A stretch of DNA of 64,000 nucleotides from Stentor roeselii. Lineage: Eukaryota; Ciliophora; Heterotrichea; Heterotrichida; Stentoridae. The notes below the pieces were generated by a model that had not been told where the DNA came from, made no database searches, and worked only from the letters and a program-made list of their open reading frames with translations. The stretch lies in contig RSEH01000028.1 of the NCBI GenBank assembly GCA_006503475.1, forward strand, positions 124,001 through 188,000, written 5' to 3'. This document shows, piece by piece, positions 1 to 10,200 of this stretch. Each line of letters starts with the position of its first letter. The stretch's first letter is position 1. Both the position numbers and the translations under genes were made by a program.

Positions 1-1918
1 CTTGCGAAGCCTTCTTGAACATTGCGTTTTGAAGAGTTTTCTTTAAGAATCGACTGCATACTTCCGAGAAGTTTTATTTTCATTGATGTTTTTCGCATTG
101 TTTTAAGAAGGTTGCCGAATTTCAGGTAGTTGCTTTCGTTTTGAAATCGTAAAATGAAACTTAAACAAGTCATGCAAAGGTCTGAACAGTCAGGGTCGTA
201 TAAAAAACTTTCTGTTATGATCAGGTCCATGATGGTCCCTGAGTTGTTCAGCTCGTCACCTTTGAACTGACTTAAAAAGAACTTTACATTTAAAAAGAAG
301 TCAACAAGTAGTTCAGGTGTCTTTCCAGACCTTTTAATAAACCCGATAACAGCAAAAATCGCTTCAATAAGTCCAGAAGTAATTGAAACTTGTACAAATT
401 CTTCATCAACTAAAGCTTGCTCCTGTAGCCATTTATTGACTTTAACAAGATGCAGAACATTTTCACTGTAAATCTTGATAGTGTCGATTATTGACTTGCA
501 GATATTTCGAAGGTTCTGATTTCCAGTCATGATAAATTTTTTCCAGATGTTGTTCCAGGTCTCAAGAGCAGCCTGTTCATATCCCAGCCTGTCTTCCTGC
601 GCAGATCTGACTTCGAACAAAGGAACAGAAAACAAAAGTTCTACAAGTCGACAGTCAAAAACAAAATCAAAAGAAAGTCCTTGTTTCTTGCGAGTTAGAA
701 GGCCGAGGTATTTTTCCAGGAACTGAAGAATAAAGCTTTGAACCTGCGGAGGACGACGGGCAAGCATGTCGTTGATGTCCTGTTTAATTCATACTTTTTG
801 AAGAATCATTGAACAGAAAAGTATGGGAATCCCTTCCTTGTCACTTCCAACGTAAGCCACGGTCATGATGTCTAAAAGTAACTTGAAACATTTCCCGATT
901 ATCCCTTCGTCTTCTTCGAAAAACTTGGAGGTCCCGAAGAAGTAAAACTGAAGATAGTTCTCTAATGTATGGAAAAAAACGTTGTTGATTTTGTCAGAAT
1001 TCGCCTTGAAAAAATGCCTCACTGTCTCAAGACGGTTACTTTGACTGCATAAAAGTCGTAAAAGTCGCAAAGAAATCAGGTATTTTTCTATTGCAAGCTC
1101 AGTGTTCGTCGATTGTTTATGAGAGCAAAAATCCTGCACCTCTAATAAATATACTAAAACTGAAGGAAGGGATAATGAAATAAAGTCTGATAAATGGTTC
1201 AACTCGACTTTTGAAAGCATTTCAATTCCTTGAAGTAAAAAATGGATCAGGTCTGTATTGCAGATCTCTTGACTAGAAGTCGAAAAAATACTAAGAGCTT
1301 TTTGAAAACCGAGAAAAGGGTAGATACAATTCGCAGTTGCATAAAAACTTGGAGATTTCAGCAAAGTTGATAAGAAAGTAAGTAAAAAACTAGAAATCAT
1401 GTAAAGGTCAGAGTCCTTCACGTCAGCTTTTTTCTTGTTAATAATCAGCTCATAAACCAGAGTCAAAAACCCAAAAAAGTCGATAATAAAATTTTCTGGT
1501 TTCGATTTGTGAAGAATCCACAAAACCACTTCCTTGATATGCGAAATCATGTTTTTTTCTATTTTCACCTTTCCATTGAAAGTTTTTAAAATAAAAGACA
1601 GGTTCCAAAAAATTGGTCTAGATTTAGTGAAGATCATAAGGATCATCTCTTGAGTACTTTCATTGTCCTTCGCTATTTCCCTTATCGCTTTCACGAAAAC
1701 CTCATGAGCCGCTTTGCAACAGGCTGCCAGGACTTCTTTTTGAATGAGGATTTCTTCAGGTTCTTTTTCTTTTAATTCCTTTTCAATGAGTTGAGCGGAG
1801 TTGATGAATTCGAAGATGTCAGATGAACTTTGGTCTAAGAACTTCACACAAGCCGTGGTCAGTTCAGGAAACTCTTGCAAGTTCAGAAGTTTCGCTTTGG
1901 GATTCGCTCTGTCTGACA
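1..1918 (-). CDS. Partial helical-repeat protein, unknown function
   Basis: This gene enters on the minus strand at ATG 1918 and runs off the left edge, so the C-terminus is missing; about 634 residues are visible. The spliced frame is 1918-795 joined to 779-1 across a 15-nt intron (780-794, phase 0), after which the frame stays open to the edge. The residues are almost all leucine, phenylalanine, lysine and glutamate in amphipathic helices, like the armadillo/HEAT-type solenoids at the N-terminus of very large scaffold proteins. I recognise no catalytic motif. The start MSDRANPK is chosen because it is the first ATG after the stop of the upstream gene and is preceded by CAATAAAA. The upstream same-strand gene ends only 24 nt away. 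A BEACH-type scaffold N-terminus is a guess, not a call. Confidence 0.8.
780..794 (-). other. 15-nt intron, phase 0
   Basis: Sense sequence GTATGAATTAAACAG. It has GT and AG ends and an A at position 10, and it contains an in-frame TGA. Removing it lets the helical frame continue without a stop to the window edge. Confidence 0.93.
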
Positions 1919-1942
1919 TTTTTATTGGAACATAATGATTAA

Positions 1943-2674
1943 TTAGTCGGATTCGTCTTCTGAATCCAGGGATAAGTACTTTGATAGTTCTAAAATTGCT
2001 AATTCTGCGTTTTTTCTTCGGGTTTCGTCGTCGGTTGTTTTTGATTTCTCGCAGGTTTCTTTTATTTTTGAGAGGAAGTACTCGAAATTCTCCATGTCTG
2101 CTTCGAGGTCGTCTTTTTTTAAGGGCTTTTGGATTGATGGATGGGTTAAGGTCTCTGAGAGTTCTGGAGGGATTGATGGGCGTGGAAGTGTTTCGAAGGG
2201 TTCTGCGGGAATTTCTTCTAGATCTGAGATGAATCCAGCAACAGCACATTCAAGTGCTTCTTTAACCCTAGCAATACCAACCATCTCAAAATTTTCTTTC
2301 CTAAACCCTGAAAACTCACTAATCGAATCAATGACAACTTCAAATCCAGCCCCTTCAGCAAGATCTTCAAGATTCTGATTTTCCTTTTCAAAAACCACTA
2401 CTTTACACTCAGCAAGTTCAAAACCACCTTCTCGAATAAACTCACAGCAAAGTTCATCAAAAATTACAACAACAGCGAAAGGTTCTTGAAACTGAATCTC
2501 AAGATGAGGTTGAACGAAGCAAACCTTAGAAGAACCTTTAAAATACTTGTTTTGAAAAACGAGTATCTGAGAATGGTTGGAAAGTCCATGATTGAGACCT
2601 GTTTAAAGCTTACAAGTGACAAGTTGCCTGCTTTTTTCCATGTCAGAGGACACGAAAAAGACAGTGAAGACCAT
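1943..2674 (-). CDS. AAGAB: Alpha/gamma-adaptin-binding protein p34 homologue
   Basis: The product (238 residues, exons 2674-2614 and 2598-1943) is a homologue of AAGAB/p34, a cytosolic chaperone for assembly of AP1/AP2 clathrin adaptors. Recognition rests on the C-terminal block MENFEYFLSKIKETCEKSK followed by RRKNAELAILELSKYL, which lines up with the human DVENFERLFSKLKEMKDKA and HAEKVAKAFWMAIGG region. A middle block, GFEVVIDSISEFSG then GIARVKEALEC, matches the human GFELVELSPEEL and GVKRIVQALN region, and upstream NKYF matches NKYY. The N-terminal half (VFFVSSDMEKSRQLV) is the degenerate small-GTPase-like domain. The start at 2674 fits the family N-terminus; ATG 2641 lies in frame as an alternative. 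The start codon faces that of the DYRK gene at 14 nt. Confidence 0.78.
2599..2613 (-). other. 15-nt intron, phase 1
   Basis: Sense sequence GTAAGCTTTAAACAG. Splicing it joins the p34 N-terminal exon to the main exon and creates a TGT codon at the junction. Confidence 0.93.
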
Positions 2675-2688
2675 AATATTATTGATTA
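2675..2688. promoter_or_regulatory. 14-nt divergent start region (p34 / DYRK)
   Basis: Only 14 nt, nearly all A/T, separate the minus-strand ATG at 2674 and the plus-strand ATG at 2689. Any promoter or 5' leader for either gene must use this stretch or lie inside the other coding region. Confidence 0.6.
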
Positions 2689-4053
2689 ATGAACTCGAAT
2701 CAACTGCGGCTCAACACGGGAAGACCCAGCAAAATTAATGCGAAAAAACCGATTATTATAAAAAAAAATCGATTTAATCAGACCTTCAATGAAACCATGA
2801 CTTTTTCTTATCGGTCTTCTACGCAGTCTCTTAATTATTCACATGATTTACCTGTCTTAACTAGGGGCAGAGCTTCGTATAATCACTCTGTTCAGGCTAA
2901 ACCTGATACTGGGTATAATCCTATTGCTCAGGTTCAGGCTATTCCACTTACTGCTCAAATCGCTTTGAAGCAGTTTGGGAATTATTTGAGTAAATTCGAA
3001 CAAAGTGAAATTTTAGAATTTAAAGAAGTGCAGTTCTTGGGAATGAAAGCTAATAAAATTAAGTCTGCCAGCACGGACTTTAACTTTGGATTTGATGATG
3101 AAAGAGGTGACTACAGGCTAGTAATTAACGACCACATAGCTTACCGATATGAAATTCTCCAGACAATCGGAAAAGGTTCCTTCGGCCAAGTATGTCTCTG
3201 TTTCGACCATAAATCAAAAGAAAACGTTGCAATAAAAGTAATAAGAAACCAGCCCCGTTTTCACAAGCAAGGCCGAATCGAAACTCGCATTTTATCTCTT
3301 TTAAAAGAACTAAAAGACCCTCTCTACATAGTAACAATGCACACATATTTCTTATTCCGCAAGCACATCTGCATAGTATTCGAACTTCTCGGTCTAAACC
3401 TTTACGAATTACAAAAACTCAATAACTTTCGAGGATTTTCTCAAAAATTCCTAACAAAAGTGAGTTTTCAACTGATGACTTGCTTGCAAGAGCTAAAAAG
3501 TAAAAACGTGATTCACTGTGACTTGAAACCTGAGAACATTTTAATGAAACCTGGAAAAAAAGCTGAAATAAAAGTTATTGATTTTGGGGCTTCATGTCTG
3601 GTGAATGAAAAGTTGCATGCTTATATTCAAAGCAGGTTCTATCGTGCCCCTGAAGTTGTTCTTGGGATTAATTATAACCAAGCGATTGATGTCTGGTCTG
3701 CAGGGTGCATTTTAGCTGAACTTGCCTCAGGGTTTCCTTTGTTCCCTGCTGAAAATGAAATGGAACTCTTGGTCTGTATTGCTGAAGTCAAAGGAATGCC
3801 GGATGAAAAACTCTTGGAAAGAGCTCTTAAGAAAAAAATGTTTTTTGATGGGAATTGCTTTAAAGGGTTCTTAACCTCGAGAGGGAAGAAAAGGACCCCT
3901 GCGAGTAAACCGATTGAAAATATACTTAAGGGATTTGATGGCAAGTTTGTGGAATTTGTTGAAAGTAAGAGTTAGACAGGATGTCTTTGTTGGGAACCGG
4001 AGAAGAGAATTACACCGGAACAAGCTTTGGAAATGGACTGGATTAATGAATAG
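2689..4053 (+). CDS. DYRK-family protein kinase
   Basis: A 449-residue dual-specificity tyrosine-regulated kinase (exons 2689-3964 and 3980-4053). The unique N-terminus (1-115) is followed by a DYRK homology box ending DYRLVINDHIAYRYEIL (about 151-167). The kinase domain then shows the glycine loop GKGSFGQV (171-178), AIKVI with catalytic Lys193, HCDLKPEN (286-293), DFG (308-310) and the activation segment AYIQSRFYRAPEVVLG (321-336). Tyr322 matches the autophosphorylated second tyrosine of the DYRK YxY motif; the first position is His here. The last 24 residues (CLCWEPEKRITPEQALEMDW) appear only after splicing and complete the C-lobe, which proves the intron. HCD and SRFYRAPE place it in the DYRK2/4/Pom1-like group. 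These kinases act on cytoskeletal and growth regulators in other organisms; the ciliate substrate is unknown. Confidence 0.93.
3965..3979 (+). other. 15-nt intron, phase 1
   Basis: GTAAGAGTTAGACAG. Unspliced, the frame stops within it; spliced, it restores the conserved last helix of the DYRK kinase domain. Confidence 0.95.
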
Positions 4054-4262
4054 AGAATATTGTAAAATAATATTTGGTTAGTGGATTTAGGATTTTTATT
4101 GTTTATTTTTTATTGGGTTCAAATAAATTCAAGTGGAAATTTGGTTTAATTATTTATTTTTATTTAACTGGTTTCGATAAATTTGAATAAAAAATCGAGT
4201 TAGGTTATCTTATTTGTCATTATTATAACTTACCTAATCTCATGATTTTTGATTGACATTAT

Positions 4263-4976
4263 TTACCTATCAAGGTCTGGATTGGTCGATTTCCAAATCC
4301 TAATCTTCTTCAAAAAATTGTAAAGATTTTTCATAATCTTCGATTTATAAGACCCAAACTTGACCAGACTAAGGACCAAGGCTTCGGCGATCTGAATGAT
4401 AGCAAAGTCCAAAAAGACAGACACAACAAAAATAACAGTAGCATTCAACTTAAGTTCCTGATGTTTAATAGCAAAGAAAACGACCGTATAAATACAGCAA
4501 AAAGCAATAATTCCAATACAAATCAATCCAATCAAAAACCACTTGATTCTGATTTTCTTTTCAATAGACTTTCTGCATAAACCTTACGAAAATCTAATCA
4601 ACTCTTCAGTATTTTTCGCTTTTTCAAGTGATTTGCTGGAAGTCCTGTTAATATTCCCAATCAATGCAACAAGTCCCTGACTAAGAAAAACAACCCAGAA
4701 GCTAATCAAATAAATTTCCTTATAATGGCCCCAGAGACAAGCGAAGAAGTTGGAAAGTAACAGTTCTAAGTAAATCTCAGTGAATATCAAAAGAGTGCGA
4801 ACAGGCCTTGGAAAAGGACGAAGAGTCTCAAAGATTATAGAGCCCATCATGTGAGACTCTTTCAGCAGCGACTCGAAGATCTTCTTGAATGGTTGACGTG
4901 GCTCTCGACTTCGGTGAATTGTTGAAATGTCGTGGTCTACTGTCATGTCTAGAGAAAGGTTTCCTTTTCTACTCAT
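4263..4976 (-). CDS. Small polycystin-like multi-pass membrane protein
   Basis: A 232-residue membrane protein (exons 4976-4588 and 4572-4263). A polar N-terminus of about 45 residues leads to about four hydrophobic segments: near RPVRTLLIFTEIYLELLLSN, then YLISFWVVFLSQGLVALIG, then WFLIGLICIGIIAFCCIYTV, then TVIFVVSVFLDFAIIQIAEA. The order of an Arg-Pro turn, first helix, lysine-rich loop and paired helices resembles the first membrane block of polycystin-1/REJ-type proteins, but the large ectodomain and the channel half are absent. It ends with a short basic tail. I regard it as a stand-alone fragment-like member of that group. The similarity is by eye only; an unrelated four-helix membrane protein is the alternative. 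Confidence 0.72.
4573..4587 (-). other. 15-nt intron, phase 2
   Basis: Sense sequence GTAAGGTTTATGCAG. It joins a frame ending LIRFS to one reading KSIEKKIRIKWFLIG, giving a continuous loop and membrane helix. Confidence 0.92.
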
Positions 4977-5300
4977 TTATATTAGATACTTGGAGGATGA
5001 AACAGATATTAGAGTTTATTGTGATAGGTATGCTTTAGGGTGAGGAAAATTTGAAGGAATTTAGAGGGTTTTGAAGAAGGTTGGGCTTATAGAGAATTTT
5101 TTTTTTATAAAGGAGTTTGGGAATAATTGAATTGGTTTCGAGGAATTATAAATCATTCTACATAAGATACATCACCTCAATGATATCAAAAAAACTGATC
5201 TCAATCATTTAAAAATAAATCCAAAATCTCCCATCTAACCATCTAAAATCTAATCTTTATCGCCACTATTCGTCTAAAGTCAAATTCTGTTCCAATAAAA
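4977..5300. promoter_or_regulatory. Divergent spacer with opposite base skew in its two halves
   Basis: There is no gene here. By hand count, 4977-5153 holds 48 G and 5 C, while 5154-5300 holds 7 G and 35 C. The switch lies roughly midway between the two divergent start codons, so each gene's upstream flank is C-rich and G-poor on its own sense strand. The last 13 nt before the poly(A) polymerase ATG (TGTTCCAATAAAA) are identical to the 13 nt before the ATG at 1918. Confidence 0.6.
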
Positions 5301-6602
5301 ATGAAAGTGACTCAAAAATCTCTTCTCTCATCCCTGCATCAGACGTTAGAAAAACACAAAATAATCGAATGTGAAAAAGGCAACACCAATCGTACCGAAG
5401 TAATAACATCAATAAAAAAAGAGTTCGAAAGTTGGTGTCCAGACGGGAGTCTTCACTCAATCGGTTCCTACCGCTTAGGCGTTCATTGTCCCGATTCCGA
5501 CATCGACTTAGTCTGCGTGTCTCCAAAGCGACTGACCCGCGAAGACTTCCAACACGTTTTTTTCTCCCGTCTTGAAAACCTGATTGACGTTAGCTATTGT
5601 TTCGGAATTTTCACAGCAAAAGTCCCAATAATCAAACTTATCATGAAAGGAATCAAAGTCGACTTGCAATTCGCATCAACAGACCAGGACCTGAAGACTT
5701 TTGACTATTTAAACATCGCTGAACTTGACGAAGCTAGTCTTTTAGGAATAAACGCCATTCGAAATAATGAGTTTATTTTAAATGCTGTTCCTGATGTTGA
5801 TAGTTTTCGCTTCTTGGCAAGGGCTGTCAAGTTGTGGGCGAAACAGAAAAATCTTTATAGTGGAGTCGGTGGAGGACTTGGGGGAATTTCTTGGAATATT
5901 CTTTGTGCGAAGATTTGTATTCGATATGCTGGCCTTTCGGTTGTTGAGCTGATTGAGAAGTTTTTTAAGGTTTTCAGTCAGTGGGACTGGACTGTGCCTG
6001 TTTCGATTTTGAATGCGGAGGATTGTTTTGGGTTTTCAGGAAGGGAAAATTTGATGAATATTATGACACCTGTTCACCCTTCTTATAACACGGCTTATAC
6101 ACTTATTAGCAGCGGGTTCAGTTGTATTTTTAATGAATTGGAAACAGCTTGCAAAATTGTTAAGGATGTTGTTGAAGGGAATATGAACTGGGATGCTTTG
6201 TTTGAAGAACTTGACTTTTTTCAGCAAAATAGGTACTTTGTTAGGATTTCTATTAATGCGAATGATGAAAATGACTTTGAGACGTGGAGTGGACTTGTCT
6301 TTAGTAGGGTTAAATACTTGTTGCAGGAAATTGAAAGGGTTTATCCTAGGCCTGTTGTTAATCTGTTGAATAAACCTTTTCAAGGATATTGTAAACAGTT
6401 TAAAAACTGTTGTAATTACTTTGTTGGGTTACGGTTCATGTTTACGCAGTGCGTTAAACTTGACTTAAGAGTCCCCATCCACAACTTTTGCACTGTTTTG
6501 AATGAAATCAGACCCGACAAGGGAAGCATGAACTTAAGAGTCGCTTTCGTCACTCGCAAAGATTTTTTAAACGTTCACGGGAAGCAAGCATTGAAATCAT
6601 AG
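5301..6602 (+). CDS. Poly(A) polymerase
   Basis: A 433-residue canonical nuclear poly(A) polymerase that adds adenosines to mRNA 3' ends. The nucleotidyltransferase motif GSYRLGVHCPDSDIDLVCV (55-73) carries the two metal-binding aspartates (about D67 and D69), and the third is in KVDLQFA (about D121). The central-domain block FRFLARAVKLWAKQKNLYSG with GGLGGISW (helical nucleotide-binding region) and the phrase MTPVHPSYNTAYT are strongly family-typical. An RNA-binding-like C-terminal domain follows (from about 300, KYLLQEIERVYPRPVVN). At 433 residues it is shorter than the yeast and animal enzymes and lacks their Ser/Lys-rich tail. There is no interrupting intron. The start is the first ATG, behind an AT-only box, and the gene converges with the next at 71 nt. 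Confidence 0.95.
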   Translation: MKVTQKSLLSSLHQTLEKHKIIECEKGNTNRTEVITSIKKEFESWCPDGSLHSIGSYRLGVHCPDSDIDLVCVSPKRLTREDFQHVFFSRLENLIDVSYCFGIFTAKVPIIKLIMKGIKVDLQFASTDQDLKTFDYLNIAELDEASLLGINAIRNNEFILNAVPDVDSFRFLARAVKLWAKQKNLYSGVGGGLGGISWNILCAKICIRYAGLSVVELIEKFFKVFSQWDWTVPVSILNAEDCFGFSGRENLMNIMTPVHPSYNTAYTLISSGFSCIFNELETACKIVKDVVEGNMNWDALFEELDFFQQNRYFVRISINANDENDFETWSGLVFSRVKYLLQEIERVYPRPVVNLLNKPFQGYCKQFKNCCNYFVGLRFMFTQCVKLDLRVPIHNFCTVLNEIRPDKGSMNLRVAFVTRKDFLNVHGKQALKS

Positions 6603-6673
6603 GTCCTTTTTGAAAAACTAAATAAAAATAGAAGATTTTTGATAGGAACCCGACTAATCCCATAAATTTGTCA

Positions 6674-7222
6674 TTACCTCTTAAAACTAACCACAAAAGG
6701 TCCCTGATAAAAATCATCATAAACATCAAATTCATCCTGCAACACATCCAAAGACCTAAAATAATCCAAAGTCCTTCTCACAACAGTTTCTCTGATTTCC
6801 TTCGGCCTTGCGAATTTGAATCCACATTTCAAATATTCATCTCGATTTTTAACTTTTCTACTTTTCACAAGTTCACCAGTTTCAAAGTTCTCTCTTTTCA
6901 GAGCTTTTTCCGAAGGGTAAAAAATTTCGTATTTTTTCTGTTTTAAAGTAGTGAAAACGAGGAGATCAGACCAAGAATATTTTCTTTTCTCGTCACTTGG
7001 AGCGACTTGGACCTCGTACCTGGAGCCTGGGAGGAGTCTCTGCAAATCGTAGCCGATAGCTTGAGGATTGACTTGAATCGTTCCCGCGTCGTTTCCACCT
7101 GAATTCAAATTCGAAAATCTCAAAAAAATAGTCTTAAGTTGAATCCTTGAGTCAATTTCCCATTCAACTGAAGCAGACGTGGAAGTAACTTCAATGACTT
7201 TTAATTTAGTTCTGCTAAGCAT
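6674..7222 (-). CDS. Fibronectin type III-like protein, unknown function
   Basis: A 182-residue soluble protein. Residues about 5-95 read like a single FN3 beta-sandwich: VTSTSASVEWEID near the N-terminus, then LQRLLPGSRYEVQVAP and WSDLLVFTT, which are the typical tryptophan, Leu-x-Pro-Gly-x-x-Tyr-x-Val and Phe-Thr-Thr signatures. The remaining 85 residues are charged and have no match I know. There is no signal peptide or membrane segment. The ATG lies only 5 nt (TAATA) downstream of the stop codon of the BLTP2-like gene on the same strand, so the two may share a transcript or have almost no untranslated regions. Confidence 0.75.
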   Translation of the reverse strand: MLSRTKLKVIEVTSTSASVEWEIDSRIQLKTIFLRFSNLNSGGNDAGTIQVNPQAIGYDLQRLLPGSRYEVQVAPSDEKRKYSWSDLLVFTTLKQKKYEIFYPSEKALKRENFETGELVKSRKVKNRDEYLKCGFKFARPKEIRETVVRRTLDYFRSLDVLQDEFDVYDDFYQGPFVVSFKR

Positions 7223-7227
7223 TATTA

Positions 7228-10200
7228 TTATTTAAAGTCTTTTCCGAACATCAGTTTTATTCCTTCTTTCTTCTGGATGTCTGAATTGTTCATGTTTTTT
7301 TCTGTCTTGTTTCGCTTCAGCTTGTCGAAAAAACTGTTGGATCTTTGAGGAACTTCTGTTGAAGGTAAGAAGTTTTTCTTGCTGATGCCGATGTTTTGAA
7401 TGCAGATGGAAGGTATTTGAGAAATCATGCTTTTTAGCTCATGTTTCATGATTTTATCGAAAATTCCTTTAAGATTCTTGAATTTGTTCTGCCTTGTGAA
7501 AGACTTTAAAGTGATTTTAGATTGTTTTAAAGGAATCCAGCCTGTGACAGTGATGCAAATTTTAAACTCATTTAAATGGACGTATTTGTAAAGCCTTGGA
7601 AGTCCAATTTTTCTGCCTCTTTTTTCAATGGTTTCTTTATCTTCGTTGAAAAAGTAAGAATAAAGTTCTTTGTAAATGTCTTTGCTGAAGTTAATGTTTA
7701 AAGGGTATAAAAAGAATTCAAGATGGTCAATAATCGGCCAGTTCACCTCTTTACCCTGGATCCACCTATCAAGAATTCTCAAAGTAACCATTTTACTTGA
7801 ACTCAAATACTCATCATTATTCAACAACAATGGAGAAATCATCAAAGTATTCCCTGAATTCATCAAAATTTTATGTATTTCCAGAAACTTTTGACAGGAG
7901 TTATCAGAAAAACTACTGATTTCGAAATGAAAGCCTTCGATTTTTAAGTCGATGATGCTGTTTACAGAGTTTTTTAACACTACTTTCAAATCATCTAAAG
8001 TGAATGAAAGATTAGTCGACTCACTTGCTTTTTTATTTACTGATTTTTTCATGTTTTCATTGAAGGTCCTGACCAGTTCTCGTCCTCCATGAATTTTAAA
8101 CTCGTCTTCCATGAGGCGTTCACTGTAGCTAATGTTTTTATCAGGGATAATCCCGATGTAGGCTTTAATGATATCCATCAATGCCCAGAAGTCTTCACTT
8201 TCAATAGATGAGCTCATTTCAGGAAAGCGAAAATCAACTCGATTAAGTCTTTTTTCTTTATACCAAAAAAACTCATCTGTTGCCTGACAGTTTCTTGCCA
8301 AGTCAAAGTGATTGAATGGAAGAGAAAAAAGAGTTAAACAAATTGACATGTCTTTCGAGTTGAATATATTTGAAAGGGCTAAGGACTCGACTTGTTTGTC
8401 TAAAATGCATTCAATGACAGAAATGAAAAAATTTACTTTTTTTTTCGTGTCTTTGTGCCCTGTGTCGAATTTCAAGCTTTCTTCAATTATTTCGAACTTA
8501 CTCGATCCTCCCTTGAGTAAAATCCTTGAAATTTCTTCTTCATTAATAACTGAAATGACAGGTTTCGAGATAGTTCCTGTTAATATTACTTTACTCGTCA
8601 TTTTCTTCTTTTTAATTCCAAGTTTTTTCCTTTCTTTCTTCTCTTTACGTTTCTTTTGAATGAACTTTTTCATGTTTTCCGGCTGATTCGAGACCAGATC
8701 TCTCACCATTCGAATAAAAAAATGACAAATCGCGACTTCAAGGCCTTCAACATTAACAAAATGATTTTCATTCACACTGTAAGAATACTCCATAATAAAA
8801 CACTTCATCAACATTTTTTTCTTCTCTGAACAATCGACTATCAAAGTATTAGAACAACTTCCATGTGCAGACCTGACCATGAAAGGCACTAAAGGATTTT
8901 CCAACTGCAAAACACACTCTGCGGAAAGATGAACAGAAGGGACTTTTAAGCAACTTGCAAGACTTTCAGCAAGATTTTCTTCAGAGTTGAGAATGATAAA
9001 AACTTCAAGGTTGTAAATTTTTAGTTCTTTTAACTCGATTTTTGAAAATTTCTGAAAAAAATGACCTGGTGACTTACTTCGGACGGGGATCAAGAAAACT
9101 GGAGGATTTGTGCAGAGGGAGAGGAAGTCGTCGATTATTGAGGAGTCTATCAGATGATAGTAGACTGAAAAAGGCTTTTCTTGTTGAAGGATGCTGATTT
9201 GGACTTGAAGGTTTAATGAGTCTACGGTTAGGTCTTCGATTTTTTCGAGTAGGTTGTTTGAAACTATCCAATGGTTGCGAGTTTTGCAGTTTAAGTCGTA
9301 TTCTAGAATCAGACTTGTGCTTGGAATTGACATTATCAGTGTTTCACCTTTGTAAAATAGAAGGTCTTTACAGTCGATTTTTGATGAACTTCCTTTTGCT
9401 ACCACTTGACAAGCAGCGATATCAAAATTAAAAAACTCAAAAATATAAGGAGAAGCAGTTTTCAGAATAATAGTCCTAAGCGAGGTAATCGAAACATTCA
9501 TAAAACCATGCAAAAAATACTTAAAAAATTCAATCAAGTCCAGTTTCCTAATCTGTCTCTCCGAGTTCGACCTAAGCAAAAAAACAAACTTAAAGATCTT
9601 CAACAAGTCCATCATAACCTTCAACAAGCAAATTCCAAGAACAACAGTAACATCCTTACAACTGACCTCAATATTCGAATGATGTTTATACTGCGCCCAA
9701 ATCGGAGCAAAAATTCTATTTTTCGTTAAAATCGACCTTCCTCCAAACTTAACCGAGGCGATCTTACAAAACTGATAAGGATAATCCCTGATACTGATAA
9801 CGACCTTCCTTCCAAGACAAGTAAAATCATAAGCAAGTATCACAGCAAAGAACTCATCATAAGGCATATCAAATTCATCAATTTCCTCTAAAGCAGTCCT
9901 CAACTTTTCCATGTTATCCAATTCAAAGTTGTTCAACTTGACAAATGCAGACTTGCAAGTTAAAGTAAGCAAACTGTTAACAAGTCTTAAAGCTTTCAAC
10001 TGTAAAACAACGTCTTGATCAGGGTCCACGTTTCGCTTCTTCAGCTGGAGATGGTCTATAGGGTCATCTTCAGCAAGAAACTTAAAATCTTTGAATTTCA
10101 GTTCAAGTTTCGCCTTTTCCGCGATGTAGGTCTGGGACCTGTGAGTTTGGTTAAATGAAAACTTGCACCATTTAAAGATCTTGTGAGAACCTCGAAGAAA

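Noticed and set aside
2486-2689. Plus-strand open frame of 67 codons opposite the p34/AAGAB gene
   Set aside because: It is antisense to the conserved p34 exons and spans its intron; the residues resemble no protein.
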